Shown here piece by piece: positions 17,956 through 25,744 of a stretch of 64,000 bases of DNA. Position 1 is the first letter of the stretch. Each line of letters begins with the position of its first letter. A program made the position numbers and the translations under genes. The stretch is from AP-15 sp035503615 (GTDB lineage: Bacteria > Pseudomonadota > Alphaproteobacteria > ATCC43930 > CGMCC-115725): assembly GCA_035503615.1 (NCBI GenBank), contig DATJTI010000070.1:8553-72552 (forward strand), given 5' to 3'. The notes beneath the pieces were generated by a model that worked only from the letters and a program-made list of their open reading frames with translations, did not search any database and was not told the DNA's origin.

Positions 17956-18492
17956 GTGAGCGAATTGACCGTGTTCGACCCGCGCGGCGTGGTCACGGCA
18001 GAGCGGCGAGCGCTGGCGCCGCGCGTCGCCGATCTCGCCGGGCTGCGCCTCGGGGTCCTCGACAACACCAAATGGAACGCCAACCGGCTGCTGCGCAAGA
18101 CGGTTGCCCGGTTCGCCGGACAAGCGACATTCGGCGCGGTCAACTACTATCGCAAGGAGAGCTTCTCGAAAGACGCCGAGCCGGCGCTGATCACCGCGAT
18201 TGCCGCCGACAACGACATCGTCCTGACCGCGATCGGGGATTGAGGCTCGTGCACGTCGTGCTGTATGCATGACGGCATCAGCCTCGAAATGCTCGGCCGT
18301 CCGACGGCGGTCATTGTCACCACCGAATTTCTGCACGAGGCCGTGATGCAGCGCGATGCCCTCGGCATGCCGGAGCTTGCACCGGTGGTCATCCAGCATC
18401 CTCTGAGCACCCTGACCGAGGCGGAAATCGACCGGCGCGCTGAGGAGGCGGTCGGGCAATGCATCGCCCGCTGGCTCGGGCTCGGGGACTAG
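17956..18492 (+). CDS. UGSC-family selenoprotein (in-frame TGA read as selenocysteine)
   Basis: GTG at 17956 behind GAGGAGGAGAGG opens 95 codons up to TGA at 18241-18243; the same frame continues without a stop to TAG at 18492, giving 178 residues with selenocysteine at 96. Around the TGA the protein reads GD-U-GSCTSCCMHDGISLE, the defining motif of the UGSC (seleno)protein family, where Cys forms have CGSC. The part before (LRLGVLDNTKWNANRLL, then NDIVLTAIGD) and after (GRPTAVIVTTEFLHEAV, PVVIQHPLSTLTEAEI) form one continuous alpha/beta domain with no second start needed. A long hairpin begins right after the TGA. Sec plus nearby Cys residues imply redox chemistry; the substrate is unknown. 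An ordinary annotation would split this into two short proteins. Confidence 0.88.
18244..18283 (+). promoter_or_regulatory. Candidate bacterial SECIS hairpin
   Basis: Directly after the TGA, bases 18254-18261 (CGTCGTGC) pair fully with 18267-18274 (GCATGACG) including one G-T, leaving a 5-base loop TGTAT. An outer stem pairs GGCT and GTGC (18244-18252) with GCAT and AGCC (18275-18283) across one mismatch, with A18253 bulged. The loop has G as its second base, 20 bases after the TGA, which fits the described bacterial SECIS rules (short loop, G in the first two loop positions, 16-37 bases from UGA). Confidence 0.8.
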
Positions 18493-18765
18493 CGGCGCCG
18501 TCCCCGGCCTTTGCCGGCTTGGCAAGGTTGCGGCATCTTGCCTGGACGGGGCGAGATTGCGGCATCGGCACGGCCCTGGCGGTGAGGAGACCCGCGATTT
18601 CTTGTCGGCTCCGATGGCGTGTGCCGGCGGGTGGAGATGAGGCCGACACTGTCGCTGGGCTGCGTACTGCAAGCCGCGCCACGAGACCGGATCGACCGCT
18701 GATTTGGGCCGGTTTACATTACCCTCGGCTCGGCATGCGCCGGCCCGTTTCGGGGAGAGCTTTCC

Positions 18766-19134
18766 GTGAGGACAGGACTTTTATCCCGCCTGTTTCGTCG
18801 CGCTCGCATGGATGCGCCGAGATCGATCGAGATTGTTGAGTTGGAGCGCCGTCTTGCTGCAGGCGATGCCTGCTTGCTTATCGATGTGCGCCAGCCTGAG
18901 GAATTCACGGCGCCGCCGGGGCATTTGCCGGGTGCCATCAACGTGCCCCTGGCCGACCTGCCGGAGCGGACCGGGGAACTGATCGCCTGCCGCAAACCGA
19001 TCGTGTTGGTTTGCAAAACCGATCGCCGGTCTGCTCAAGCAGCGGCGGGGCTTCTCGCCGCCGGCTTGCGGGATGTTGTGGTGCTGCGTGGCGGAACCGA
19101 CGGATGGCATCGGCAGGGCTTGGCACTCGAATAG
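18766..19134 (+). CDS. Rhodanese-like sulfurtransferase domain protein
   Basis: A 122-aa single rhodanese domain with GTG start behind GGGGAGAG. Signature pieces are CLLIDVRQPEEFTAPPGHLPGAINVPL and the active-site loop VLVCKTDRRS, whose Cys would carry the persulfide, then VVVLRGGTDGWHRQGL. It would transfer sulfur in the cytosol. It lies 273 bases after the selenoprotein gene on the same strand; a rhodanese can also act with selenium, but a functional link is only speculation. Confidence 0.9.
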   Translation: MRTGLLSRLFRRARMDAPRSIEIVELERRLAAGDACLLIDVRQPEEFTAPPGHLPGAINVPLADLPERTGELIACRKPIVLVCKTDRRSAQAAAGLLAAGLRDVVVLRGGTDGWHRQGLALE

Positions 19135-19362
19135 CCGGCGAGCGGCGCCCGACCGGCCACCCATTTTTCCAGCCGTTTTTGAGATGCGCCGAGGCAATCT
19201 GGTGCGCGAGCGGTTCGGGCTGCCTCGCCGAGGGCGGCTTTTGCCGCGGCGCCCGCGGATCGCCGCCCGACGGCAGCCATTCATTCGGCAAGCGCATCCA
19301 TTCCTGGTCGGGATCGTCGGCACCCTGAAGCACTCCCATCAGAGTGCCGACGATATTCAGGC

Positions 19363-20136
19363 TTAGCGTGCGGCCGCTTTTGCCTTCATCTCCAGATTTT
19401 CAAACACGCCTTGATTGTAGGCGTCGTAAACCGCGGCGAGCGATTGAACGCTGATGGTTGCACTTTGGGAATTCTGCACGCTGTCGGCATTGATCCATAC
19501 CAGCTGCGTGCCGTTTCCCTGGAAATTCCAGGAAAGCGTTTGCCGATCCGCCGAGTTTATCGTGACCGCGTCCTTGCTGCTCGGGCCGGCATATTTGACG
19601 ACGTTGCTTGGCTCGACCAGCTGATTGACGACATTGACGGTGGCGCTGGCTTCCTTGAACTGGACCGAGATGAACTGGTTGATGTTGCTTTGGATTTGCC
19701 CGGAATACCAATGGCTCTGCGGCACCGCATAAAACCGGGTGAAGGCGTGGAACGCATGGTTCTGGCCGTCGAGCGGCAACGCCACGTTTTCGATGCCGGA
19801 AGTGTTGACCGGCATCTTCACACTTCCGAGAAACGCCTGGACCTGGGTCCCCGAAGAGGTCTGACTGAGCGAGATGCTGACGGTGTTCGTGTCGTCACCC
19901 GATACGAAACACAGCGCTGCCAGACCTTGGTTCGCCGTGGTGCCCGGAACGGTGACCAGCACTGGCGGCTGCGAATTGCTCCAGACGACATTGACCGGCG
20001 CGTTTGCGTCGTTGTTGGCAGAGTTATACAAAAAAATCGCATAAATCTGACCGGAATTGAGCCCGCCGGAACAGGTCGCAGTATCTCCCGGCCTGAGAGT
20101 GATCAGCTGACCGCCATTCCAATTGATCGCCGCCAT
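19363..20136 (-). CDS. Hypothetical beta-rich protein
   Basis: A 257-aa protein, start at ATG 20136 behind AGGAG; a longer open frame upstream reads through the repeats at 20326 and is not supported. The sequence is rich in Ser, Thr, Asn, Gln and Val (INWNGGQLITLRPGDTATCS, SVSISLSQTSSGTQVQAF, NQFISVQFKEASATVNVVN), suggesting a beta-sandwich. No signal peptide is visible and I know no family. The Asn/Gln-rich, low-Arg composition differs from its neighbours and suggests either a surface protein or transferred DNA. Confidence 0.65.
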   Translation of the reverse strand: MAAINWNGGQLITLRPGDTATCSGGLNSGQIYAIFLYNSANNDANAPVNVVWSNSQPPVLVTVPGTTANQGLAALCFVSGDDTNTVSISLSQTSSGTQVQAFLGSVKMPVNTSGIENVALPLDGQNHAFHAFTRFYAVPQSHWYSGQIQSNINQFISVQFKEASATVNVVNQLVEPSNVVKYAGPSSKDAVTINSADRQTLSWNFQGNGTQLVWINADSVQNSQSATISVQSLAAVYDAYNQGVFENLEMKAKAAAR

Positions 20137-20325
20137 TTCTCCTGACTCCTTTAGTTCGCGGAGGCGCATAACGAGCCTCGGCTCGGCAGATAATCCGTCA
20201 TGCGTCAACAAAACGTTGAAATCGTGCTGTCGGTCACGATCAAAATATTCTGCTCTGACGAGCGCCGGCGACGCCCGCCCGGTCGCGCGCCGGAAATTGG
20301 GCTCTTTGCCGGCACCAGCGCTCGA

Positions 20326-20381
20326 CCACAAAATTCGGTCATTCCACAAAATTTTGGTCATTCCACAAAATTTCGGTCATT
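20326..20381. repeat. A+T-rich tandem repeat, 3 units of 18-19 bases
   Basis: Units ccacaaaattcggtcatt (20326-20343), ccacaaaattttggtcatt (20344-20362) and ccacaaaatttcggtcatt (20363-20381) lie head to tail, followed by a partial inverted copy cgaaaattgtgg near 20387-20398. The core aaaatttt is itself palindromic. The array is about 190 bases before the unknown gene on the minus strand and 95 bases before a small plus-strand frame. It may be an operator or iteron-like protein binding array. Confidence 0.7.
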
Positions 20382-20475
20382 AAGGACGAAAATTGTGGGT
20401 TAATCGGCTTGGTTTTGCTCAAATGCGATCCGACAACAGCAAGCCGCCAACCGTTAACGATATCGGTCTCGGATC

Positions 20476-20682
20476 ATGCGATACGACGAAAAAACCAACT
20501 CGGACACCATACATAACCTTATGGTTGGGATGTTCGAAGCGGCGCGGACCAATCGCATCTTCACAAACGGGTTCGCCACCCGGAGCGAGATGTACATCAT
20601 GGCCGTCGAGGTGCCGCGCGACACGCGCTTCATTCACAACATGCCGGAGTGGCCCGACCCGCAAGAGCCGGTTGATCCCTGA
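20476..20682 (+). CDS. Possible small protein, 68 aa
   Basis: Starts MRYDEKTNSDTIHNLMVGMFEAARTN and ends with a Pro-rich WPDPQEPVDP tail. It has no good ribosome site and no known family. Composition is balanced and not like a shadow frame, but support is limited. It shares an A+T-richer region with the repeats just upstream. Confidence 0.35.
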   Translation: MRYDEKTNSDTIHNLMVGMFEAARTNRIFTNGFATRSEMYIMAVEVPRDTRFIHNMPEWPDPQEPVDP

Positions 20683-21216
20683 CGTCATCGACCGATCGCC
20701 ACCGACATCTCACCGGCCGAAATCTCACCGGCCGAATTCTCACTGGCCGACATCGCGTTCCCTGCGCCAGCTTCCGAGCGCCGGCGACACGCTCGTCGCC
20801 ACCCTCTTTGATCGGCTGGCGCGGTCGCTGACGGGTCTGCGGGTTTGCGGAATGCCGCCGCGGCTCGCCGCCGCCGTTGCGGTCGCGCGGTACCGTGATC
20901 CCGATCAAACTATCGTCGTCGATCACCGCTCAGTTCGACCCCGAGCGTGCGTTTCAACGGGCGCGTCCCGAGTTCCTTGAACAATCCCTCCTCGCCGGGA
21001 GAATCCGTCGCCGCGCTACAGCCGTGCCGCAATTCTTCAATGATCTCGTCCCCTGGGCGTGCGTCGCGGAAACCGGTCGCCGGCAGGGTGAAGATTCGAT
21101 CTTCGGCCGTATGCCGGCGCGCGATGTGCTAGGCTGCGGGGCCGCGTGTGCTTCGCCCCGCTTCGCCGGGGCGGCCGCGCGATCCGGTTGGGACCTCGGC
21201 GGCAAGACCCCAGATC
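20683..21216. other. Long intergenic stretch before the ABC exporter
   Basis: About 530 bases without a supported gene. It contains a 3 x 15-base tandem repeat at 20707-20751 (atctcaccggccgaa type units) and otherwise G/C-rich sequence with no convincing frame. The region may carry the promoter of the exporter gene, but no clear box was found. Confidence 0.5.
20707..20751. repeat. Tandem repeat, 3 x 15 bases
   Basis: Two identical units atctcaccggccgaa (20707-20721, 20722-20736) and a variant ttctcactggccgac (20737-20751), just after the stop of the small frame at 20682. Confidence 0.75.
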
Positions 21217-23079
21217 ATGCGTGTGTTCCAGTTTTTCGAAAGCCTGCTCGAGCCGACGGCGCTGTCGCCGGAGAAGCCGCCGCCAGCCGGTCTCGCCGCG
21301 TTCTATTGGCACCATGCGCGGCAGGCGAGCGGCCTTGTCCTGGCGCTGTTTGCCGCGGGCTCCGTGGTCGCCATGCTCGACACGCTGATCCCGGTCTTTA
21401 TCGGCCGCGTGGTGACGATGGTGTCGAGCCGCACTCCCGACATTCTCTACACCGACTGGCCGCAACTCCTCGGCATGGCGGTGGTGCTGCTGCTGCTTCG
21501 CCCGTCCGCCCTGCTGCTGCAGAACCTGATCACCAACCAGGCGATCGCCGCCGGGCTCTCGAACATGGTGCGCTGGCAGAGCCATTGGCATGTCGTGCGC
21601 CAGAGCTGGACGTTCTTCCAGAACGATTTCGCCGGGCGCATCGCCAACCGGGTCATGCAGGCCGGACCGGCGTTGCGCGAAAGCGTCGTCTCCGGCACCA
21701 ACGCCGTCTGGTACATCCTCGTCTACGGCAGCGGTGCGGTAATCCTGATGGGCCGCAACGACATCCGGCTGACCGTGCCGGTGCTGCTGTGGTTCGCCGG
21801 CTACGCGGTGCTGCTGCGCTTTTTCGTGCCGCGCCTGCGGGTCCGCTCGCGCCGCTCGTCGGAGACCCGCTCCAACCTCGTCGGCCGCGTCGTCGACAGC
21901 TATACCAACATCCAGACCGTCAAGCTGTTTGCCCGCTCACGCGACGAGGATGCCTTTGTTCGCTCTGCCGTCGACGAACAGACCGACGCGTTTCGCGCCC
22001 AGCTGCGGCTGACGACGCTGGTCGGCGTGCTGCTCGCTACGCTCAACGCCTCGATGGTGGTCGGAACGGCGGCGATCGCGGTCTGGCTGTGGAGCGACGG
22101 GCGCATCGCGATCGGGACCGTTGCGATGGCGCTGCCGCTGACCTGGCAGATTTCCAATATGGCCGGCTGGGTGGCGCAGAACGTCACGACGATTTTCGAG
22201 AATATCGGCGTGGTCCAGGACGGCATGCGTTCGATCGCGGTGCCGCGGCAGATGCCGGACCGCGCGGATGCCGTGCCGCTGCGCATCGATCGCGGGCAGG
22301 TCCGCTTCGAAAACGTGCGCTTCGGCTACGGCACCGAACGTGGTGTGCTGTATGGGATCGATCTCGCGATCGCGCCGGGCGAGCGGGTCGGCCTGGTCGG
22401 ACCGTCAGGGGCTGGCAAGTCGACCTTGGTCAGTCTTTTGCTGCGTTTCTACGATCTCGAAGGCGGACGCATCCTGATCGATGGCCAGGATATCGCCAAT
22501 GTCACGCAGGAGAGCCTGCGCGCGCATATCGCGATGGTGACCCAGGATACCTCGCTGCTGCATCGCTCGATCCGCGACAATATCCGCTACGGCCGGCCGC
22601 AGGCGAGCGAGTGGGAGGTGCGGCGCGCGGCGGCGCAGGCGCATGCGATGGATTTTATCGAAGAGCTCGAGGACTGGAACGGCCGCCGCGGGCTCGACGC
22701 TCATGTCGGCGAGCGCGGGGTCAAATTGTCGGGCGGCCAGCGCCAGCGCATCGCACTCGCCCGGGTGATCCTGAAGGATGCGCCGATCCTGGTGCTCGAC
22801 GAAGCCACCTCGTCGCTCGATTCGGAGGTCGAGGCCGCGATCCAGGAGCAGCTCGAAAGCCTGATGCGCGGGCGCACCGTCATCGCCATCGCCCACCGGC
22901 TGTCGACGATCGCCCGCCTCGATCGGCTGGTGGTCCTGGAGAAGGGACGGATTGTCGAGGAGGGAACCCATTCCTCGCTGCTCGCCGCCGATGGCACCTA
23001 TGCCCGGCTGTGGCGCCGGCAATCGGGCGGCTTTCTCGATCCGGTCGGTCCGGCCGGGCTCGAAGCCGCCGCCGAATGA
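21217..23079 (+). CDS. ABC exporter half-transporter (fused membrane and ATPase domains)
   Basis: A 620-aa protein in the inner membrane. The N-terminal half has about six membrane segments starting near ASGLVLALFAAGSVVAML, with YTNIQTVKLFARSRDED as the coupling region. The ATPase half has Walker A GLVGPSGAGKST, the signature KLSGGQRQRIALARV, Walker B ILVLDEATSSLDSE and the H-loop IAHRLST. It would work as a homodimer or paired half. Substrate not known; the layout resembles MsbA/LPS-type or multidrug exporters. Start taken at ATG 21217; an upstream start at 21148 would add a non-conserved tail. A triple 18-base repeat covers its stop codon. Confidence 0.9.
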   Translation: MRVFQFFESLLEPTALSPEKPPPAGLAAFYWHHARQASGLVLALFAAGSVVAMLDTLIPVFIGRVVTMVSSRTPDILYTDWPQLLGMAVVLLLLRPSALLLQNLITNQAIAAGLSNMVRWQSHWHVVRQSWTFFQNDFAGRIANRVMQAGPALRESVVSGTNAVWYILVYGSGAVILMGRNDIRLTVPVLLWFAGYAVLLRFFVPRLRVRSRRSSETRSNLVGRVVDSYTNIQTVKLFARSRDEDAFVRSAVDEQTDAFRAQLRLTTLVGVLLATLNASMVVGTAAIAVWLWSDGRIAIGTVAMALPLTWQISNMAGWVAQNVTTIFENIGVVQDGMRSIAVPRQMPDRADAVPLRIDRGQVRFENVRFGYGTERGVLYGIDLAIAPGERVGLVGPSGAGKSTLVSLLLRFYDLEGGRILIDGQDIANVTQESLRAHIAMVTQDTSLLHRSIRDNIRYGRPQASEWEVRRAAAQAHAMDFIEELEDWNGRRGLDAHVGERGVKLSGGQRQRIALARVILKDAPILVLDEATSSLDSEVEAAIQEQLESLMRGRTVIAIAHRLSTIARLDRLVVLEKGRIVEEGTHSSLLAADGTYARLWRRQSGGFLDPVGPAGLEAAAE

Positions 23080-23127
23080 TCGAGGGTCGGCGAATGATCG
23101 AGGGTCGGCGCATGATCCAGGGTCGCG
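23074..23127 (+). repeat. Tandem repeat, 3 x 18 bases, across the exporter stop codon
   Basis: Two identical units gaatgatcgagggtcggc (23074-23091, 23092-23109) and a variant gcatgatccagggtcgcg (23110-23127). The first unit contains the TGA stop of the exporter gene, so the repeat arose by duplication of the gene end. Confidence 0.85.
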
Positions 23128-23204
23128 GCGGCAAGGCCCCGCCATATCGCCGGGGGCGCTCAAAGCACCCGACCTTCGATTGGTGGGGTCGTGGTCTTGC
23201 ATTA

Positions 23205-23250
23205 TTGATGGCGTCGTGAGAGCCGGATTGATGGCGTCATGAGAGCCGGC
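23205..23250 (+). repeat. Direct repeat, 2 x 23 bases, across the dsbB start
   Basis: Units attgatggcgtcgtgagagc... at 23205-23227 and the near-identical 23228-23250 differ at one base, which turns gtcgtg into gtcatg and so creates the ATG used by dsbB. Confidence 0.8.
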
Positions 23251-23754
23251 GGCCGCGCCTTTGCGATCTTCGTCCTGCTGGCAAGTGCGGCGGTGCTCGG
23301 TGCGGCGCTATTGTCGCAATATTGGGGCGGGCTTGCGCCCTGCGAGCTGTGCCTGAAGGAACGTTGGCCGTGGGCGGTGGCGATCGTGATCGCGTTTGTC
23401 GTGGCCATGACCGGTACGCGCCGGGCGTTGCCGTGGGTGGCTTGGCTGCTCGCCCTGGTGTTCGCCGCGAGCAGCGCACTCGCCTTTTATCATGTCGGCG
23501 TCGAGCAGCACTGGTTCGCCGGCCCCAGCGCCTGCACCGCCGCGGCCGGCACACCGACGACGCTCGCGGAACTGAAGGCGCAGCTGCTTCACAAACAGCC
23601 GGTACGGTGCGACCAGCCGGCCTGGACATTGTGGGGCGTGTCGCTCGCCGGATGGAACCTCGCCGCCTCGCTGGTAATGACCGGGATCAGCCTGGCCGCA
23701 GCGACATCGCGGCGCAACAAGCGGTACCACCGCACGGGTCGGACGCTCGGGTGA
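23239..23754 (+). CDS. dsbB: Disulfide bond formation protein DsbB
   Basis: A 171-aa inner-membrane protein with four predicted segments. The first Cys pair is C35-E-L-C38 after QYWGGLAP, the quinone-linked redox centre; a second periplasmic pair appears in GPSACTAAAG and PVRCDQPAW. It reoxidises DsbA and passes electrons to ubiquinone. The start ATG lies in a 23-base duplication. Its stop overlaps the COQ7 gene start by one base (TGATG), so both are co-translated, a sensible pairing of a quinone user with a quinone biosynthesis enzyme. Confidence 0.92.
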   Translation: MRAGGRAFAIFVLLASAAVLGAALLSQYWGGLAPCELCLKERWPWAVAIVIAFVVAMTGTRRALPWVAWLLALVFAASSALAFYHVGVEQHWFAGPSACTAAAGTPTTLAELKAQLLHKQPVRCDQPAWTLWGVSLAGWNLAASLVMTGISLAAATSRRNKRYHRTGRTLG

Positions 23755-24302
23755 TGGAGCGGGTTCGGCATCGCCTGCCCGGCGACCCGTCGCCCGATCG
23801 CGAGATCGCCCGGATGCTGCGCGTCGATCATGCGGGCGAGTATGGTGCGACGCGCATCTATGCGGGCCAGCTCGCAATCGTCGGCACGGGGCACGCGGCC
23901 AGCGAGATCCGCCGGATGGTCGAGGCCGAGCGGCACCATCTCGCCCGGTTCGAAACCTTGCTGCGCGAACGGCGGGTACGGCCCACTCTGCTGCAGCCGC
24001 TATGGTCGGTCGCGGGCTGCCTGCTCGGCGCGGCCACGGCATTCCTCGGCGAGGCGGCGGCGATGGCCTGCACCGTCGCGGTCGAGGAGGTCATCGACGA
24101 GCACTACCGCGATCAGGCCGATCGCCTCGCAGATACGGACCCGGCGCTGCGCGAAACGATCCTCGCCTTCCGCGATGACGAATTGGCGCATCGCGCCACG
24201 GCATTGGCGATGGGAGCCGAGCAGGCGCCCGGCTATGAGCTTCTCAGCGCCATAGCCAAGACCGGCTCGCGCCTCGCGATCCGCCTCTCGACCCGCCTCT
24301 GA
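23754..24302 (+). CDS. coq7: COQ7-type demethoxyubiquinone hydroxylase
   Basis: A 182-aa carboxylate-bridged diiron monooxygenase that hydroxylates 2-methoxy-6-polyprenyl-benzoquinone in ubiquinone synthesis. Ligand motifs are LRVDHAGEYGATRIY, MVEAERHHLARFE, AVEEVIDEHYRDQ and FRDDELAHRATAL. The C-terminal stretch is amphipathic for membrane contact. The ATG overlaps the dsbB stop. COQ7 type rather than UbiF type fits an alphaproteobacterium. Confidence 0.93.
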   Translation: MERVRHRLPGDPSPDREIARMLRVDHAGEYGATRIYAGQLAIVGTGHAASEIRRMVEAERHHLARFETLLRERRVRPTLLQPLWSVAGCLLGAATAFLGEAAAMACTVAVEEVIDEHYRDQADRLADTDPALRETILAFRDDELAHRATALAMGAEQAPGYELLSAIAKTGSRLAIRLSTRL

Positions 24303-24350
24303 TCCGATCGCAGACCTGTTTTCCGCTGCTTCCGGGCGACGCCATCCCGC

Positions 24351-25154
24351 TCATCGCGACGCCGATCGGCCCTCCGGCTGACACCGCGCGGGCAACCTGC
24401 CGTCGCGCAGCACGCGGTCGCGGTAGCGCTCGACCTCGAGCGGGAGGCCGCCTTCGGGTCGGCCGCTGACGATCCAGGCATCCATGTTGCCCGGTCCCCA
24501 ATTGTAGGCGGCGATCGCGTCCGGCCAGTTGCCGTAGCGCCGGTAGAGATGCGCCAGATAGGCCCGGCCCAGGAGGCGGTTTTGCTCGAAGTCGAACCGG
24601 TCGCCGCCCCCCGAATCGACCGCTGCGGCGGCCGAGACCTGCATTGGCCCTTGGGGGCCTGCGAGGTCCGGGCGCCACATCGCGGAATCGGTGCCGTGAC
24701 TCGATTCGGCGCCATCGACGGCAAAGGCCACGCGGTCGAGCGCCGCGTCGCTCGCCGCGCCGAACAGATCAAGACTGCTGTTCACGGCCGCGATCGGGCC
24801 GGGGTCGGGTGCCGGCGCCGTCGCACCGCGCAGCACCGTGACGGGCGGCTCCGCAGCGTTGGCGAAAGCGACGATCTCGACCGTGCCGTCGCCCGGATCG
24901 CGGTTGTGCGGTGCTGCGCAGATCGCCGCCGTCATCCGCTCGGCACCGCCGCGGACCACCCTGACCGGAGCCAGCCGCGGGTCGGCAAAGCGGATGATCT
25001 CGACATTGCTGGGATGCCGGCGGACCGAGGCCGCGATCAGCGCTGCGGGATTGCGCGGCGCTGTCTGTGCCGTCGAGTGCGCTGCTGCGACCCGCAAATC
25101 GACAATCGCCAGCACGACCACTGCGATCATGACGATCTCGATGCCACGACCCAT
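24351..25154 (-). CDS. Lytic transglycosylase domain protein
   Basis: A 267-aa exported or membrane-anchored protein with an N-terminal hydrophobic segment (EIVMIAVVVLAIVDLRVAAA). The catalytic domain lies near residues 140-245: AVDGAESSHGTDSAMW contains the E-S motif with the catalytic Glu, followed by GPQGPMQVS and AYNWGPGNMDAW, typical of goose-lysozyme-like transglycosylases. It would cleave peptidoglycan glycan strands in the periplasm. The middle part (residues 35-130) is not recognised. It is convergent with coq7. Confidence 0.8.
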   Translation of the reverse strand: MGRGIEIVMIAVVVLAIVDLRVAAAHSTAQTAPRNPAALIAASVRRHPSNVEIIRFADPRLAPVRVVRGGAERMTAAICAAPHNRDPGDGTVEIVAFANAAEPPVTVLRGATAPAPDPGPIAAVNSSLDLFGAASDAALDRVAFAVDGAESSHGTDSAMWRPDLAGPQGPMQVSAAAAVDSGGGDRFDFEQNRLLGRAYLAHLYRRYGNWPDAIAAYNWGPGNMDAWIVSGRPEGGLPLEVERYRDRVLRDGRLPARCQPEGRSASR

Positions 25155-25306
25155 GCGCGAGGTGTGCCCAATCGCGCATCATCTGTCAAGTTGCCGCCGG
25201 GAGCGCCGCCCGGGGGGATGCGCCCGTCGCTATTGTCAGTAAATCGGGGGGTCGGCTAGCATTACCTCGCCCCGTTCCGGTTGGCTCCTGTTTTGAGGAT
25301 TGCGCG

Positions 25307-25744
25307 ATGGCCAAAATTCTGATCGTCCATGGTGCCGGCATGAATATGCGCGGCAAGGTCCAGACCGAGATCTTTGGCCCGTTGACCCTGCCCGAGTATG
25401 ACGAGCGGATCCGCGGTTACGCCGCCGAACTGGGGCTCGACATCGAAATCTTTCACTCGAATATCGAGGGCGAGATCGTCAACAAGTTCTACGAGGCGAA
25501 CGACAAGGGCTTTGACGCGGCCTTGTTCAATCCGGCGGCATTCGGCAGCGGCTATCCAGCACTGGTTGCCGCGATCTCGCAGGTCAAGTTTCCGACCATC
25601 GAGGTCCATATCTCAAACCCGATCCGCCGCGGCCCGGCCTCGCAGACGGCGGCGGTCAGCCACGGCATCGTCGCCGGGTTCGGTCTTCCCGGCTATTACG
25701 TGGCGCTGCGCGGCGTGCGCGACCTGCTGGCGGCGAAAAAATGA
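25307..25744 (+). CDS. AroQ-like (type II dehydroquinate dehydratase fold) protein lacking catalytic residues
   Basis: A 145-aa protein aligning along its length with type II 3-dehydroquinate dehydratase: ILIVHGAGMNMRG, PLTLPEYDERIRGYAAELGL, IFHSNIEGEIVNKFYEA, ALFNPAAFGSG, PTIEVHISNPIRRGP and GIVAGFGLPGYYVAL. The loop normally reading GxREPxxYG is GKVQTEIFG, so the catalytic Tyr is Phe23 and the loop Arg is gone; the Asn and His of the later motifs stay. Shikimate pathway activity is therefore unlikely. It overlaps the next dehydrogenase gene by four bases, pointing to a role with that operon, perhaps as a different lyase or binding protein. Confidence 0.8.
   Translation: MAKILIVHGAGMNMRGKVQTEIFGPLTLPEYDERIRGYAAELGLDIEIFHSNIEGEIVNKFYEANDKGFDAALFNPAAFGSGYPALVAAISQVKFPTIEVHISNPIRRGPASQTAAVSHGIVAGFGLPGYYVALRGVRDLLAAKK

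Noticed and set aside
17956..18243. A 95-aa protein ending at TGA plus a separate 75-aa protein
   Set aside because: The flanks join into one UGSC-family protein in the same frame; the second part has no own ribosome site.
20326..20381. CRISPR array
   Set aside because: The units are tandem copies without spacers and only three in number; no cas genes are near. The same holds for the other short repeats.
25307..25744. True 3-dehydroquinate dehydratase
   Set aside because: Catalytic Tyr and Arg are missing in the active-site loop, so aroQ is not assigned.
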